Shown: positions 17,504 to 23,356, numbered from the stretch's first letter. The stretch: DNA of 30,939 bases from a virus (IMGVR_UViG_3300021197_000426:1-30939); one strand, 5' to 3'. Translations and numbers: made by a program. The notes: generated from the sequence alone by a model not told the origin.

Positions 17504-17947
17504 TTAAGTGCACTGCTCAAGAAAGGCGGTGCGAAAGCATTGTGTGCGAGCCTTAGAGTTCTTGCAAGAATTAATTTCATCTGAATCGCATTTAAATTTT
17601 ATTAGAGTCTCGATCTGCTCATCCTTGTTTAGCCTGCTGAATCGGTTGCACTTCTGCCGCAGTCCTACAGGGTGCAGTACATCGGTCCGAGCTTCCTCTA
17701 GGTATGTAGCCAAGGCACGCAGTGCCTCTGGCAACGCAACTCTAGAATTGTACCCGTGCCGTTTCCAAGAGTTTTCAATCTTACCTGCCCATGCGTTGCT
17801 CTGCCTGTGCAGTACGCCTCGGACTAGGCCTGTATTGTGGCAGTGATCGACGACAGCGTCGTCTACCTTGCACTTAAATATCGGGCACTCCTTGGGCAGG
17901 TTGGCCTGTCTCCACTCTTTAAGTTTACTCTGTGCTAGGTATTTCAT
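17504..17947 (-). CDS. Recombination endonuclease VII-like protein (T4 gp49 family)
   Basis: A 147-residue protein. Residues 21-54 carry CPIFKCKVDDAVVDHCHNTG followed by LVRGVLHRQSNAWAG, the His-Me (HNH) core of endonuclease VII with D34-H35-x-H37 and N51. These enzymes resolve branched DNA before packaging. The zinc-binding cysteines are altered: the first pair is C-x4-C instead of C-x2-C, and the usual second pair (LCxxCN) is replaced by LHRQSN. The C-terminal half contains several extra cysteines. Activity is therefore likely but not assured. It overlaps the upstream gene by 23 bases. Confidence 0.82.
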   Translation of the reverse strand: MKYLAQSKLKEWRQANLPKECPIFKCKVDDAVVDHCHNTGLVRGVLHRQSNAWAGKIENSWKRHGYNSRVALPEALRALATYLEEARTDVLHPVGLRQKCNRFSRLNKDEQIETLIKFKCDSDEINSCKNSKARTQCFRTAFLEQCT

Positions 17948-18122
17948 TGACGCTTATGATTTGGACCGAGGCCCTGTGCTTGGTCCGAGTCCATCCGTTC
18001 TTGTCAGGTTTTTTCGGGGCGAAATATTTTAGTGCCTGCTCTTTTGTGTGAGCGTGCTTCATGCATCTGCCGACGTAGCCGTCGGGCATCATTGAGTGCT
18101 TGTACTGTATCTCAAACAGCAC
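17925..18122 (-). CDS. Small hypothetical phage protein
   Basis: A 65-residue basic protein starting MLFEIQYKHSMMPDGYVGRC and ending RASVQIISVNEIPSTE. The alternating hydrophobic C-terminus suggests a beta-strand, and the general shape matches short phage proteins of unknown function. It begins three bases after the preceding gene and overlaps the endonuclease VII gene by 23 bases, so tight coupling is probable. No family was recognised. Confidence 0.6.
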   Translation of the reverse strand: MLFEIQYKHSMMPDGYVGRCMKHAHTKEQALKYFAPKKPDKNGWTRTKHRASVQIISVNEIPSTE

Positions 18123-18125
18123 GAC

Positions 18126-18386
18126 CTATATGTTGGTGTATACCACGTGGAATTTGCCGCCGTGACCTTGGAGTCTCAAGACGTTGAACTCCACCCACTC
18201 TAGGGCTTCGTCGGGTTGCATCCCGTCACGTGTAACGAATACATCTATGAGTAGCTCGTAGCTGTAGCATAGGATTCCCTCGTCGGTGATACCCAGTACG
18301 GCTGAGTCGCAACCGCTGAGCTGTATAGCGTCGTCGCTTATGTAGTAGCCCAGTTCTGTCCAGTCGATTGGTTCTAAGTCTTTCAT
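18126..18386 (-). CDS. Conserved-looking phage hypothetical protein (EALEWVEFN motif)
   Basis: An 86-residue acidic protein. The block LSGCDSAVLGITDEGILCYS, then YELLIDVFVTRDGMQPDEALEW and VEFNVLRL, is familiar from small proteins in many unrelated phages, where G.tp.G.l.Y....l....dGms.eEAlewie.N is conserved; no function is assigned. It lies four bases after the 21-codon membrane micropeptide gene and three bases before the next gene. Confidence 0.72.
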   Translation of the reverse strand: MKDLEPIDWTELGYYISDDAIQLSGCDSAVLGITDEGILCYSYELLIDVFVTRDGMQPDEALEWVEFNVLRLQGHGGKFHVVYTNI

Positions 18387-18390
18387 AGGT

Positions 18391-18456
18391 TTATTGAAAA
18401 GATACGATAAAGAAAGTGACGGCCAAGAAGAAAATAAATATAGTGAATGCGTCCAT
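18391..18456 (-). CDS. 21-residue hydrophobic membrane micropeptide
   Basis: A short reading frame from ATG 18456 to TAA 18391. It encodes MDAFTIFIFF, then LAVTFFIVSFQ: one acidic residue near the N-terminus and an almost entirely hydrophobic body long enough to span a membrane once. It fills the only gap between the exonuclease gene (stop at 18466, nine bases away) and the next gene (start at 18386, four bases away), and the gene after it starts in the same ACCTATG-type context. The exact fit argues for a real gene. Similar one-helix peptides in phages act in lysis or as membrane anchors; the role here is unknown. Confidence 0.55.
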   Translation of the reverse strand: MDAFTIFIFFLAVTFFIVSFQ

Positions 18457-18465
18457 GCTGTCCTC

Positions 18466-19227
18466 TTATTTTTTCATGCGTTTGTTCCAATAGAGTTTCG
18501 CCATTAGCTTTGCGTTGGCGATGCCCTTCTTCACGTCGTCTGTATTCCACACGTGGTGCCAGTGCTTCTTGGTGTCGCAGTCAATGACTACTGACCTGCA
18601 CTCGGGCGTGTAGTCCAAGTTGTATTGACGCTGAATCATGAAGGCTTCGATGGCCAACTGCTCGCAGTCCTTGTCGTATACCTTGGCCTTGCCCCGTGTA
18701 TTGGTGCGGCATTTGTAGTCCGCTAAAAAAAGATTACCTTCGTGGTCGTACCCTACGAAGTCTACGCTACCTGCAATCTTAAGCAGTCTGTCTGCTATGA
18801 TGCACTCAGTAGCGACTGGCTTGACCTGCTCTGCTTCGATCCAGTCAAGGAAAGGTGTAGCCCATTCAGTGTAAGGGCATTCGGGCACCTCGTGCCCGTG
18901 CAACTCGGCCTGCACTAGCTCTTCGATTCTCTTGTGCACTGCCGTCCCGAAGTCTGACGAGGGTATGCTCTGCCCGTCGCTCGGGTGCTGTCGTGTACCG
19001 TAGGTCATCTTCTCTACGGCCTGCCAAGGTAGCGCTGGGTTCTCCCGTGCTAGATCGGTGATCATGCGGGGCTTGTAGATTCCATCTAGGAACTCGTCCT
19101 TGCAGATGCTTAGTACAGTGGTAACGCTTGGATAAATAGCACGGACCTTGCGAGCCTGTGCTACGGTGCTTATGTCTTCACGAAGGAAGGCATCGAGTGT
19201 ATCATTGCAGTCATAGAAGTGAGCCAT
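18466..19227 (-). CDS. PD-(D/E)XK exonuclease (RecB/Cas4-like)
   Basis: A 253-residue protein. SSDFGTAVHKRIEELVQAEL contains the conserved H98 of the GTxxHxxxE motif. AGSVDFVGYDHEGNLFLADY then KCR gives D156 and D170-x-K172, the catalytic motifs of RecB-type PD-(D/E)XK nucleases. Members of this family degrade or resect DNA and are often paired with annealing proteins; ERF is encoded four genes downstream, so it is the likely partner. No Fe-S cysteine cluster as in Cas4/AddB is apparent. It is followed by the 21-codon membrane peptide gene. Confidence 0.88.
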   Translation of the reverse strand: MAHFYDCNDTLDAFLREDISTVAQARKVRAIYPSVTTVLSICKDEFLDGIYKPRMITDLARENPALPWQAVEKMTYGTRQHPSDGQSIPSSDFGTAVHKRIEELVQAELHGHEVPECPYTEWATPFLDWIEAEQVKPVATECIIADRLLKIAGSVDFVGYDHEGNLFLADYKCRTNTRGKAKVYDKDCEQLAIEAFMIQRQYNLDYTPECRSVVIDCDTKKHWHHVWNTDDVKKGIANAKLMAKLYWNKRMKK

Positions 19228-19262
19228 CCTAGTATTAAGAGGCTCACCCTATGCCCTGTCAA

Positions 19263-19631
19263 TCATATTTCTTCCTCGGACATATCCATCAAATAGTTGA
19301 TGGCGTCACGAACTGAATCGGTGCAGAGTGTCTCGGCTAGTTCAGTCCCGTGCGAGTAAAGTTCGATCTCAAACCTCGGAGCTTCATCAGCGATAGATCC
19401 TGTCGGCACGTGAACGATGTCGATTTGATTCTCTTCGATGTAGTTCAAGATGTCCTCAGCTTGGCGCTGTGGTAACTCCTGCATGGGGACGAAGTATTGA
19501 TCTCCGTCTTGTAGTTCTTCGATGGTGCAGTCATCGAACTTATTCAATAGGTTCAGTCGTTGAACAACAACGTCCTGTCCTAGCTTTCTTGCTACCCCAT
19601 CGGGGTAGGTGCTGATCTGTAGTTCGTACAT
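19263..19631 (-). CDS. Hypothetical phage protein
   Basis: A 122-residue acidic protein. I place the start at ATG 19631 because it is preceded by AAGAACT, the AACTATG context used throughout this operon; the frame is open to 19655 but that would overlap the upstream gene. The sequence MYELQISTYPDGVARKLGQD, then YIEENQIDIVHVPTG and YLMDMSEEEI, shows mixed alpha/beta character with an acidic end. No family was recognised. Confidence 0.65.
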   Translation of the reverse strand: MYELQISTYPDGVARKLGQDVVVQRLNLLNKFDDCTIEELQDGDQYFVPMQELPQRQAEDILNYIEENQIDIVHVPTGSIADEAPRFEIELYSHGTELAETLCTDSVRDAINYLMDMSEEEI

Positions 19632-19641
19632 AGTTCTTATC

Positions 19642-19845
19642 CTATGGTTGCTCAAGGACAGCGCCGTCTGCGATTGCTTCAGACAGCTCTCTCCCTGTAG
19701 TTAAAACTCGACGATCATCGTCGGTAGACCACGTGTATAACCACGTCTCCTCTCCGTCGGATTCTCTGATGCCGATGACTTCGCAGTCCGTGAGAGTAAA
19801 CCTCCCATGACTGCCCGTTAGTGCAGTGCCTTTTTCGTATTTCAT
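19642..19845 (-). CDS. Small acidic hypothetical protein
   Basis: A 67-residue protein (MKYEKGTALTGSHGRFTLTD, VIGIRESDGEETWLYTWSTD, then RELSEAIADGAVLEQP). It is beta-rich, with the look of a small SH3-like barrel, but this is only an impression. It is the first gene downstream of the 118-base control region with TTAAGG palindromes, so it heads the recombination and replication part of the operon. Confidence 0.62.
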   Translation of the reverse strand: MKYEKGTALTGSHGRFTLTDCEVIGIRESDGEETWLYTWSTDDDRRVLTTGRELSEAIADGAVLEQP

Positions 19846-19853
19846 AATTTTGC

Positions 19854-19881
19854 TTGACGTCTATTTTGTGTTCGTTATAAT
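19854..19881 (+). promoter_or_regulatory. Sigma70-like promoter on the + strand, antisense to the operon
   Basis: TTGACG at 19854-19859 and TATAAT at 19876-19881 are separated by 16 bases. The match is close to consensus but points rightward, against the - strand genes on both sides. A start near 19888 would transcribe the adjacent palindromes and hairpin and then run antisense into the MazZ-like gene. It could be a real antisense promoter or a chance match in an A+T-rich gap. Confidence 0.4.
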
Positions 19882-19890
19882 TAAGGAATA

Positions 19891-19951
19891 ACTCCTTAAG
19901 GAAGTGCCCCCTACAGGGGCATCTCCTTAGTAAAAAGAATCCTTAAGGAAT
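19891..19951. promoter_or_regulatory. Cluster of TTAAGG palindromes and hairpin (operator-like)
   Basis: The gap between 19846 and 19963 contains ACTCCTTAAGGAAG (19891-19904) and ATCCTTAAGGAAT (19939-19951), plus further TTAAGG hexamers at 19881 and 19955. A stem TGCCCC-ctaca-GGGGCA (19905-19921) is extended by TAAGGA and TCCTTA to 19897-19929. The palindrome core is shared with ACTCCTTAAGGAGT at 24258 and ACTCCCTAAGGAGT at 24338, upstream of the terminase operon. This looks like a binding site for one dimeric regulator at two control regions. Confidence 0.6.
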
Positions 19952-19963
19952 ATGTTAAGGATG

Positions 19964-20371
19964 TCAATGGTCTTTTGCATCGTTAGCTTTATCGACCATG
20001 TCAGCGGCACGGCAGTTCATGCCCTTCAACCATCCTCGTTTGTGAGATCTAGGCCTGTCGTCTACGCAGTTCCCAAACATTTGAGAGTCACGTAGGACTG
20101 CTAGGCCTGTCATTGCGTGCGCTATGTGGTGCTCACCAGAGTCTGGGTCGAGGTCTTCGCCCTCGTACCAAGCCGTGAGGTGCCGCCATACAGCGTCGTA
20201 GTACACCGAGGCTCTGACCCCGTCTTGGCGCCAGTTGTAGGCTCCGTACTTCAAGTCTCCGTGCAACTTAACTAGGCCGCACTCCATTAGTACTGGAGCA
20301 GGAAGGCCAGACATAGGTGCCTTGCGTACACCTACTCTGTCCTTAGGGTTAGTGCTCTTGACCTCGCTCAT
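19964..20371 (-). CDS. dATP/dGTP pyrophosphohydrolase (MazZ-like, DUF5664 type)
   Basis: A 135-residue protein. NPKDRVGVRKAPMSGLPAPV, then HGDLKYGAYNWRQDGVRASV, YYDAVWRHLTAWYEGEDLDP and DSGEHHIAHAMTGLAVL match the all-alpha NTP pyrophosphatase-like phage family annotated as dATP/dGTP diphosphohydrolase N-terminal (DUF5664). MazZ-type members trim purine dNTPs, in some phages to support 2-aminoadenine (Z) genomes. KYG, the RH pair and E/D residues (GEDLDPDSGEHH) are metal-binding candidates. No PurZ, DatZ or DpoZ gene is in this window, so ordinary nucleotide-pool control is the safer reading. It overlaps the upstream gene by ATGA. Confidence 0.82.
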   Translation of the reverse strand: MSEVKSTNPKDRVGVRKAPMSGLPAPVLMECGLVKLHGDLKYGAYNWRQDGVRASVYYDAVWRHLTAWYEGEDLDPDSGEHHIAHAMTGLAVLRDSQMFGNCVDDRPRSHKRGWLKGMNCRAADMVDKANDAKDH

Positions 20372-20673
20372 AGTGATAGCTTTCCAAGCTCTTCCTCTAC
20401 GTCGTAGCCCTGCAAGGCGTTCTTGAAGATGCCCAAGTCAATGCGTGTTACGGCTCTATCGCTCGGCTTGTCGAGGGGATCATCAAGGATGTCCTTGAGG
20501 TATTGAATGCCAACACGGAGTTGGGACAGCTCGGCCAAGGCCAAGTGAGTATAACCCTGCTCGCTGATAGGAGCTTGGCGTGCGTCGCACTTGCTGAGTT
20601 CCTGCAGTGCATTGTCGAGAGGCTCCAACCAGTGCAGGTTGAAGTCCGATTGTATTTCTGTATTTGTTTTCAT
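20368..20673 (-). CDS. Hypothetical phage protein
   Basis: A 101-residue protein from ATG 20673 (MKTNTEIQSDFNLHWLEPLD, then LAELSQLRVGIQYLKDILDD and GYDVEEELGKLSL). ATG 20685, immediately after the upstream stop, would add four residues. The frame continues to 20829, but that part overlaps the upstream gene and is rejected. It is mostly helical and acidic; helix-rich small partners of MazG-type enzymes look similar, but no family is recognised. Its TGA overlaps the next ATG. Confidence 0.65.
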   Translation of the reverse strand: MKTNTEIQSDFNLHWLEPLDNALQELSKCDARQAPISEQGYTHLALAELSQLRVGIQYLKDILDDPLDKPSDRAVTRIDLGIFKNALQGYDVEEELGKLSL

Positions 20674-20686
20674 AAATGGATACATC

Positions 20687-20944
20687 TTATTTGTTTCTGT
20701 AGAATTGAACCATACTATGCACGCTATCTTGTAGCTTGTCGAGTATAGCTTTTGGGTCAACGCCTTCAGCAATCTGAAGACGGTCGAGGATTTTGGAGTC
20801 CGAAGGGCGGCGGCCGAGGGTGCGGCCAAAGCCGTAGCACCCGTCGGTAAAGCTGTGCCTCCCGTATGTTATGTCGGTCAGCACCATAGGTTTGTCGTCT
20901 ACGATGTAGGCCTGTCCGATTTGTAGGTTTGATTTAGTTGTCAT
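20687..20944 (-). CDS. Hypothetical phage protein
   Basis: An 85-residue protein (MTTKSNLQIGQAYIVDDKPM, VLTDITYGRHSFTDGCYGFG, then AEGVDPKAILDKLQDSVHSM). The first half is beta-rich and the second helical. It overlaps the upstream gene by ATGA. The family is not recognised. Confidence 0.6.
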   Translation of the reverse strand: MTTKSNLQIGQAYIVDDKPMVLTDITYGRHSFTDGCYGFGRTLGRRPSDSKILDRLQIAEGVDPKAILDKLQDSVHSMVQFYRNK

Positions 20945-21126
20945 GTGCTTTTGGTTAGTTTGGATTCTAGTTGTTTTGCGTAGGCCTCAAGGGCATACAC
21001 CTCGGTCTGCATCTCAGATAGTTCCTTGGGGGTGTATGCTCCCTCGGCTCCGCCTTCGCATATTGATTCTTGTATGCCATCGGCCCTGTAATATATTTCT
21101 TCTATTCTTTTTTCTAGGTCTGTCAT
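20941..21126 (-). CDS. Small coiled-coil hypothetical protein
   Basis: A 61-residue protein. MTDLEKRIEEIYYRADGIQE and LSEMQTEVYALEAYAKQLES have heptad spacing and are probably helical or coiled coil. The start is preceded by GATAACT, the AACTATG context. It overlaps the next gene by ATGA. The function is unknown. Confidence 0.62.
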   Translation of the reverse strand: MTDLEKRIEEIYYRADGIQESICEGGAEGAYTPKELSEMQTEVYALEAYAKQLESKLTKST

Positions 21127-21128
21127 AG

Positions 21129-21329
21129 TTATCTTAGTAGAAGGTTATGGCGATGGTAAGTTTGGACGCTTAACGCCGCAAACTTTTCAGAGATATACTG
21201 CCCGAAGTACATACCTCTAGCGTAGTCCTCTGTTTCTTTTCTTGATTGGAAAAAGGCTTTGGCGGCCTTGTTTCTGAAGCTCTGCTCCAGTTCTGAACGT
21301 TCGTTCTTTGGTGTTCTAAATGTCTTCAT
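21129..21329 (-). CDS. Small basic hypothetical protein sharing its start region with the lysin gene
   Basis: A 66-residue basic protein (MKTFRTPKNERSELEQSFRN, then ETEDYARGMYFGQYISEKFA). The 20 bases TTCTAAATGTCTTCATAGTT (+ strand, 21314-21333), spanning the start and the first five codons (MKTFR), are identical to 21750-21769 at the start of the next upstream gene, suggesting a duplicated translation-start segment. The rest is not similar. The family is not recognised. Confidence 0.62.
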   Translation of the reverse strand: MKTFRTPKNERSELEQSFRNKAAKAFFQSRKETEDYARGMYFGQYISEKFAALSVQTYHRHNLLLR

Positions 21330-21345
21330 AGTTAGTTTGTGTTGG

Positions 21346-21765
21346 TTATTTATAGAAGATGTGCCGACCGATCTTGCAAGTCTTTTTCAACGAGCTAGCC
21401 CAGTACGGGTCGCAGTAGTCAGCATGGTAGTGATCGGCACCGCCCGTGTAATTAGTCGGGGCTGAGTGCACGATACCAAGCGCCTCGTGCCACCGAGGGT
21501 GCCGCTTTGACTTGGCTAGCAGGGCGGCGATCTTGCCGCTGTTCCAACAGCTGAACTGCTTGCGCTGTAAGCACACCTGTTTGGCCGTGAGCCTGCGTTT
21601 GACAGCTCGGTTGAGTATAACTTCATGCACCGCCTGCATAGCCCCTTCAGCGTACTCTCCGCCTGCTTCCAGTATCAGCGTAGCCGCTACGATATCGGAG
21701 TCGTTGGCCGAGAGGTTCGACAGCACGGCAAGTGCTGTAATTAGAATGATTCTAAATGTCTTCAT
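21346..21765 (-). CDS. Exported SleB-like cell wall hydrolase (endolysin candidate)
   Basis: A 139-residue protein. It starts MKTFRIILITALAVLSNLSA, a Sec signal peptide or signal-anchor with possible cleavage after LSA. ATLILEAGGEYAEGAMQAVH, EVILNRA, KQFSCWNS and the late GADHYHADYCDPYW match the SleB / Hydrolase_2 family of peptidoglycan hydrolases, with E33 in LEAGGE as the likely catalytic acid. A lysin with its own signal sequence does not need a canonical holin for export. It lies in the leftward operon rather than with the structural genes. The only holin-like partner visible is the 21-residue membrane peptide at 18391, and that is speculative. Confidence 0.82.
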   Translation of the reverse strand: MKTFRIILITALAVLSNLSANDSDIVAATLILEAGGEYAEGAMQAVHEVILNRAVKRRLTAKQVCLQRKQFSCWNSGKIAALLAKSKRHPRWHEALGIVHSAPTNYTGGADHYHADYCDPYWASSLKKTCKIGRHIFYK

Positions 21766-21769
21766 AGTT

Positions 21770-22021
21770 TTAGTCGGTTGATGCTTGTCTTAACTCGTCC
21801 CACCATACCTCGTCGTTAGGGATAGAATCTAGTTCGTGACTAGGCGTTTTACCTGCTCCACTAAGCTCATCGACCCCGTCTTCAAGAACGCCTCTCGCCT
21901 CTCTGAGTATGGCGTATAAAACCATATCGTCGGAGTCGTATGCTTGCGCAATTTGAGAAGTTAGATAAGCCCTAGCATAAGCTAAAGCTGTGATGTTTCG
22001 CTCGATAGTTTTTTCTTTCAT
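21770..22021 (-). CDS. Hypothetical phage protein
   Basis: An 83-residue acidic protein. Its helical first half is MKEKTIERNITALAYARAYL, then QAYDSDDMVLYAILREARGV; the tail is IPNDEVWWDELRQASTD. The start overlaps the upstream stop (ATGA) and is preceded by ATACAACT. The function is unknown. Confidence 0.62.
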   Translation of the reverse strand: MKEKTIERNITALAYARAYLTSQIAQAYDSDDMVLYAILREARGVLEDGVDELSGAGKTPSHELDSIPNDEVWWDELRQASTD

Positions 22022-22206
22022 AGTTGTATTAGTTTATTGTGGACGATGTCGTATAGCTCAATGAACAGGTCTTGCGCCTCTTCGGTGAATGAGATGCAGT
22101 CTCCGCTTTCGTCGCACTCCCATGTTAGGTGCGAGCCGATGCGATGCTCGACTATCTCAGTTGCAATCTCGCTAGCGAGTTGGTTGATGTTTGTTTCTGT
22201 CTTCAT
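22018..22206 (-). CDS. Small acidic hypothetical protein, first gene after a structured leader
   Basis: A 62-residue protein (MKTETNINQLASEIATEIVE, HLTWECDESGDCISFTEEAQ, DLFIELYDIVHNKLIQL). It has helix-strand-helix character; no family is recognised. The ATG is preceded by AATACAAACT and by the two-hairpin leader at 22208-22279. Confidence 0.62.
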   Translation of the reverse strand: MKTETNINQLASEIATEIVEHRIGSHLTWECDESGDCISFTEEAQDLFIELYDIVHNKLIQL

Positions 22207-22279
22207 AGTTTGTATTGCTGTGTTAGTTCGACGGAGTGTCCGTCTACCCAGAAAGCCCGCACCGATTAAGGTGCAGGCT
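22207..22279 (-). ncRNA. Structured leader element B: terminator hairpin plus second hairpin plus CAA-rich start region
   Basis: Read on the - strand, a 26-base hairpin AGCC..GGCT (22254-22279, with GCACC pairing to GGTGC) is followed by TTTCTGGGTAGA. Next comes a second hairpin, GACGGA-cac-TCCGTC (22230-22244), then GAACTAACACAG and CAATACAAACTATG. The first hairpin with its U-rich tail can act as a terminator for the upstream gene (22290-22616). The whole arrangement repeats in element A at 22813-22888 with different stem sequences. Confidence 0.65.
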
Positions 22280-22289
22280 GAGGGTTGGG

Positions 22290-22616
22290 TTACGCTTCAA
22301 GTGCGTCCCACTTGTTGATGAATGCGTCCCACGCATCGTCGAAATCCTGCACGACTTTAGGCGACGCTAAAATGGCGTGCCCGATGTCATAGATGGTGGC
22401 CGACGCCTCGTTACCGATGAGGGTGTAGGCGGTGATGCGATCCCCGTCTTTGACGAAGGATAGTGTGCCTTCTTCGGCGGCGGTCGCCCACTCCACGGCC
22501 TGTGCCGTAGATGGATCTTTGATGCGGTCTTCACCGTCACTAGCTGATACTAGCTTGAAGCCTGCGGCCTCTTGAAAGTGAATGAAGGAGCGGAGAACTT
22601 TATTGTAATCTGTCAT
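22290..22616 (-). CDS. Hypothetical phage protein
   Basis: A 108-residue acidic protein. SFIHFQEAAGFKLVSASDGE, then AYTLIGNEASATIYDIGHAI and VQDFDDAWDAFINKWDALE, resembles a group of small proteins in various phages with DGEE and LGNxPxExI..D motifs; no function is known. The start is preceded by CCAATACACACT, a variant of the leader sequence found before its neighbours. Confidence 0.65.
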   Translation of the reverse strand: MTDYNKVLRSFIHFQEAAGFKLVSASDGEDRIKDPSTAQAVEWATAAEEGTLSFVKDGDRITAYTLIGNEASATIYDIGHAILASPKVVQDFDDAWDAFINKWDALEA

Positions 22617-22635
22617 AGTGTGTATTGGTTATGTG

Positions 22636-22812
22636 TTAGTTTACTTCCCCGTCTTCGGAGATTATGCCCTGCTCAATTAAGTCTTGGGCGGTGCGTTGGT
22701 AGTGCCCTTGCATTGCAGTGATGAACCCAGTCATCACTAGCTCGGCAAAGAATTGTATGGTTTCGTCTTGGCTCATTTCGCCAGACTCGTAGGAGATGAT
22801 TGCTTGTATCAT
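22636..22812 (-). CDS. Small conserved phage protein (DUF7417-like)
   Basis: A 58-residue protein from ATG 22812, chosen because it is preceded by CAATACAAACT; the longer frame to 22884 would run through the terminator hairpin. IISYESGEMSQDETIQFFAE, then LVMTGFITAMQGHYQRTAQD and LIEQGIISEDGE, follows a very common small phage family (YExGELxxEExxxLFQxLxDTGxxxxLQGxYxRTAxxLI). I believe it is now catalogued as a DUF; the number is from memory. The function is unknown. Confidence 0.78.
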   Translation of the reverse strand: MIQAIISYESGEMSQDETIQFFAELVMTGFITAMQGHYQRTAQDLIEQGIISEDGEVN

Positions 22813-22888
22813 AGTTTGTATTGGTTGTGTGTTAGTCAGAGGCAGTATGCCTCTACCCAAAAAGCCGTGACCCCGAAGAGCCACGGCT
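22813..22888 (-). ncRNA. Structured leader element A: UUCG-capped terminator plus second hairpin plus CAA-rich start region
   Basis: On the - strand, AGCCGTGGCTC and GGGTCACGGCT pair (11 bp including wobbles) around a TTCG tetraloop (22863-22888) and are followed by TTTTTGGG, a classical terminator seven bases after the stop of the upstream gene. Then come GGGTAG, a second hairpin AGAGGCA-tac-TGCCTCT (22838-22854), GACTAACACACAAC and CAATACAAACTATG. The order and flanking words match element B, while the stems differ but keep their pairing. Confidence 0.72.
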
Positions 22889-22894
22889 GTGGTA

Positions 22895-23254
22895 TTACTT
22901 TCTGATCTTGAGTTCGATCACCTTCTCGGCTTCCCCCTTGGCACCCCATGATTGGAGGGAACCCCAGTCATCGACCCAAGGTTCGATTAGATCTCCGTTC
23001 TCATAGCCCGTGAGGTTGACTCGGCATCGTTTTAGCTCAGCCTTAGTCTCGTCTGTCCATCGGCTCTCGACTGGGTCAAGCTCCAGACGATAGACGTGTG
23101 CCAAAGGAGTTTTACTTTCCTTCGTGGTGTTCAAGCTGTAAAACGAGTTAACTCTGGCATTTTTCAATGCCTCTAACAGATCTGGGGATCTGCCCCAGTG
23201 TCCGTGGTTTGTGATTACTACGTAGCGGATAAAACTTTTGTTTTTCTCAGTCAT
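22895..23254 (-). CDS. Hypothetical phage protein, first gene of the leftward operon
   Basis: A 119-residue protein from ATG 23254 (MTEKNKSFIRYVVITNHGHW, then LLEALKNARVNSFY, VYRLELDPVESRW and EPWVDDWGSLQSWG). The frame extends to 23278, but 23254 has the A+T-rich AAAATT context like other genes here. The opening strand-helix pattern (YVVITNHGHWGRSPDLLEAL) is typical of small phage early proteins of unknown role. It is the first gene transcribed leftward from the large non-coding region. Confidence 0.65.
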   Translation of the reverse strand: MTEKNKSFIRYVVITNHGHWGRSPDLLEALKNARVNSFYSLNTTKESKTPLAHVYRLELDPVESRWTDETKAELKRCRVNLTGYENGDLIEPWVDDWGSLQSWGAKGEAEKVIELKIRK

Positions 23255-23356
23255 AATTTTGATGTGTTGATTGGTCATCTGTGTTTACACGGGCTGTGAA
23301 CCGTCCCAGAGTTGGGGCTACATTACCAATCTATGTCCCACTTGCTACGTCATCGA

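Noticed and set aside
20674-20829. N-terminal extension of the 20368-20673 gene
   Set aside because: It overlaps the upstream gene in another frame and its translation is unlike the rest; internal ATGs at 20685 and 20673 fit the spacing.
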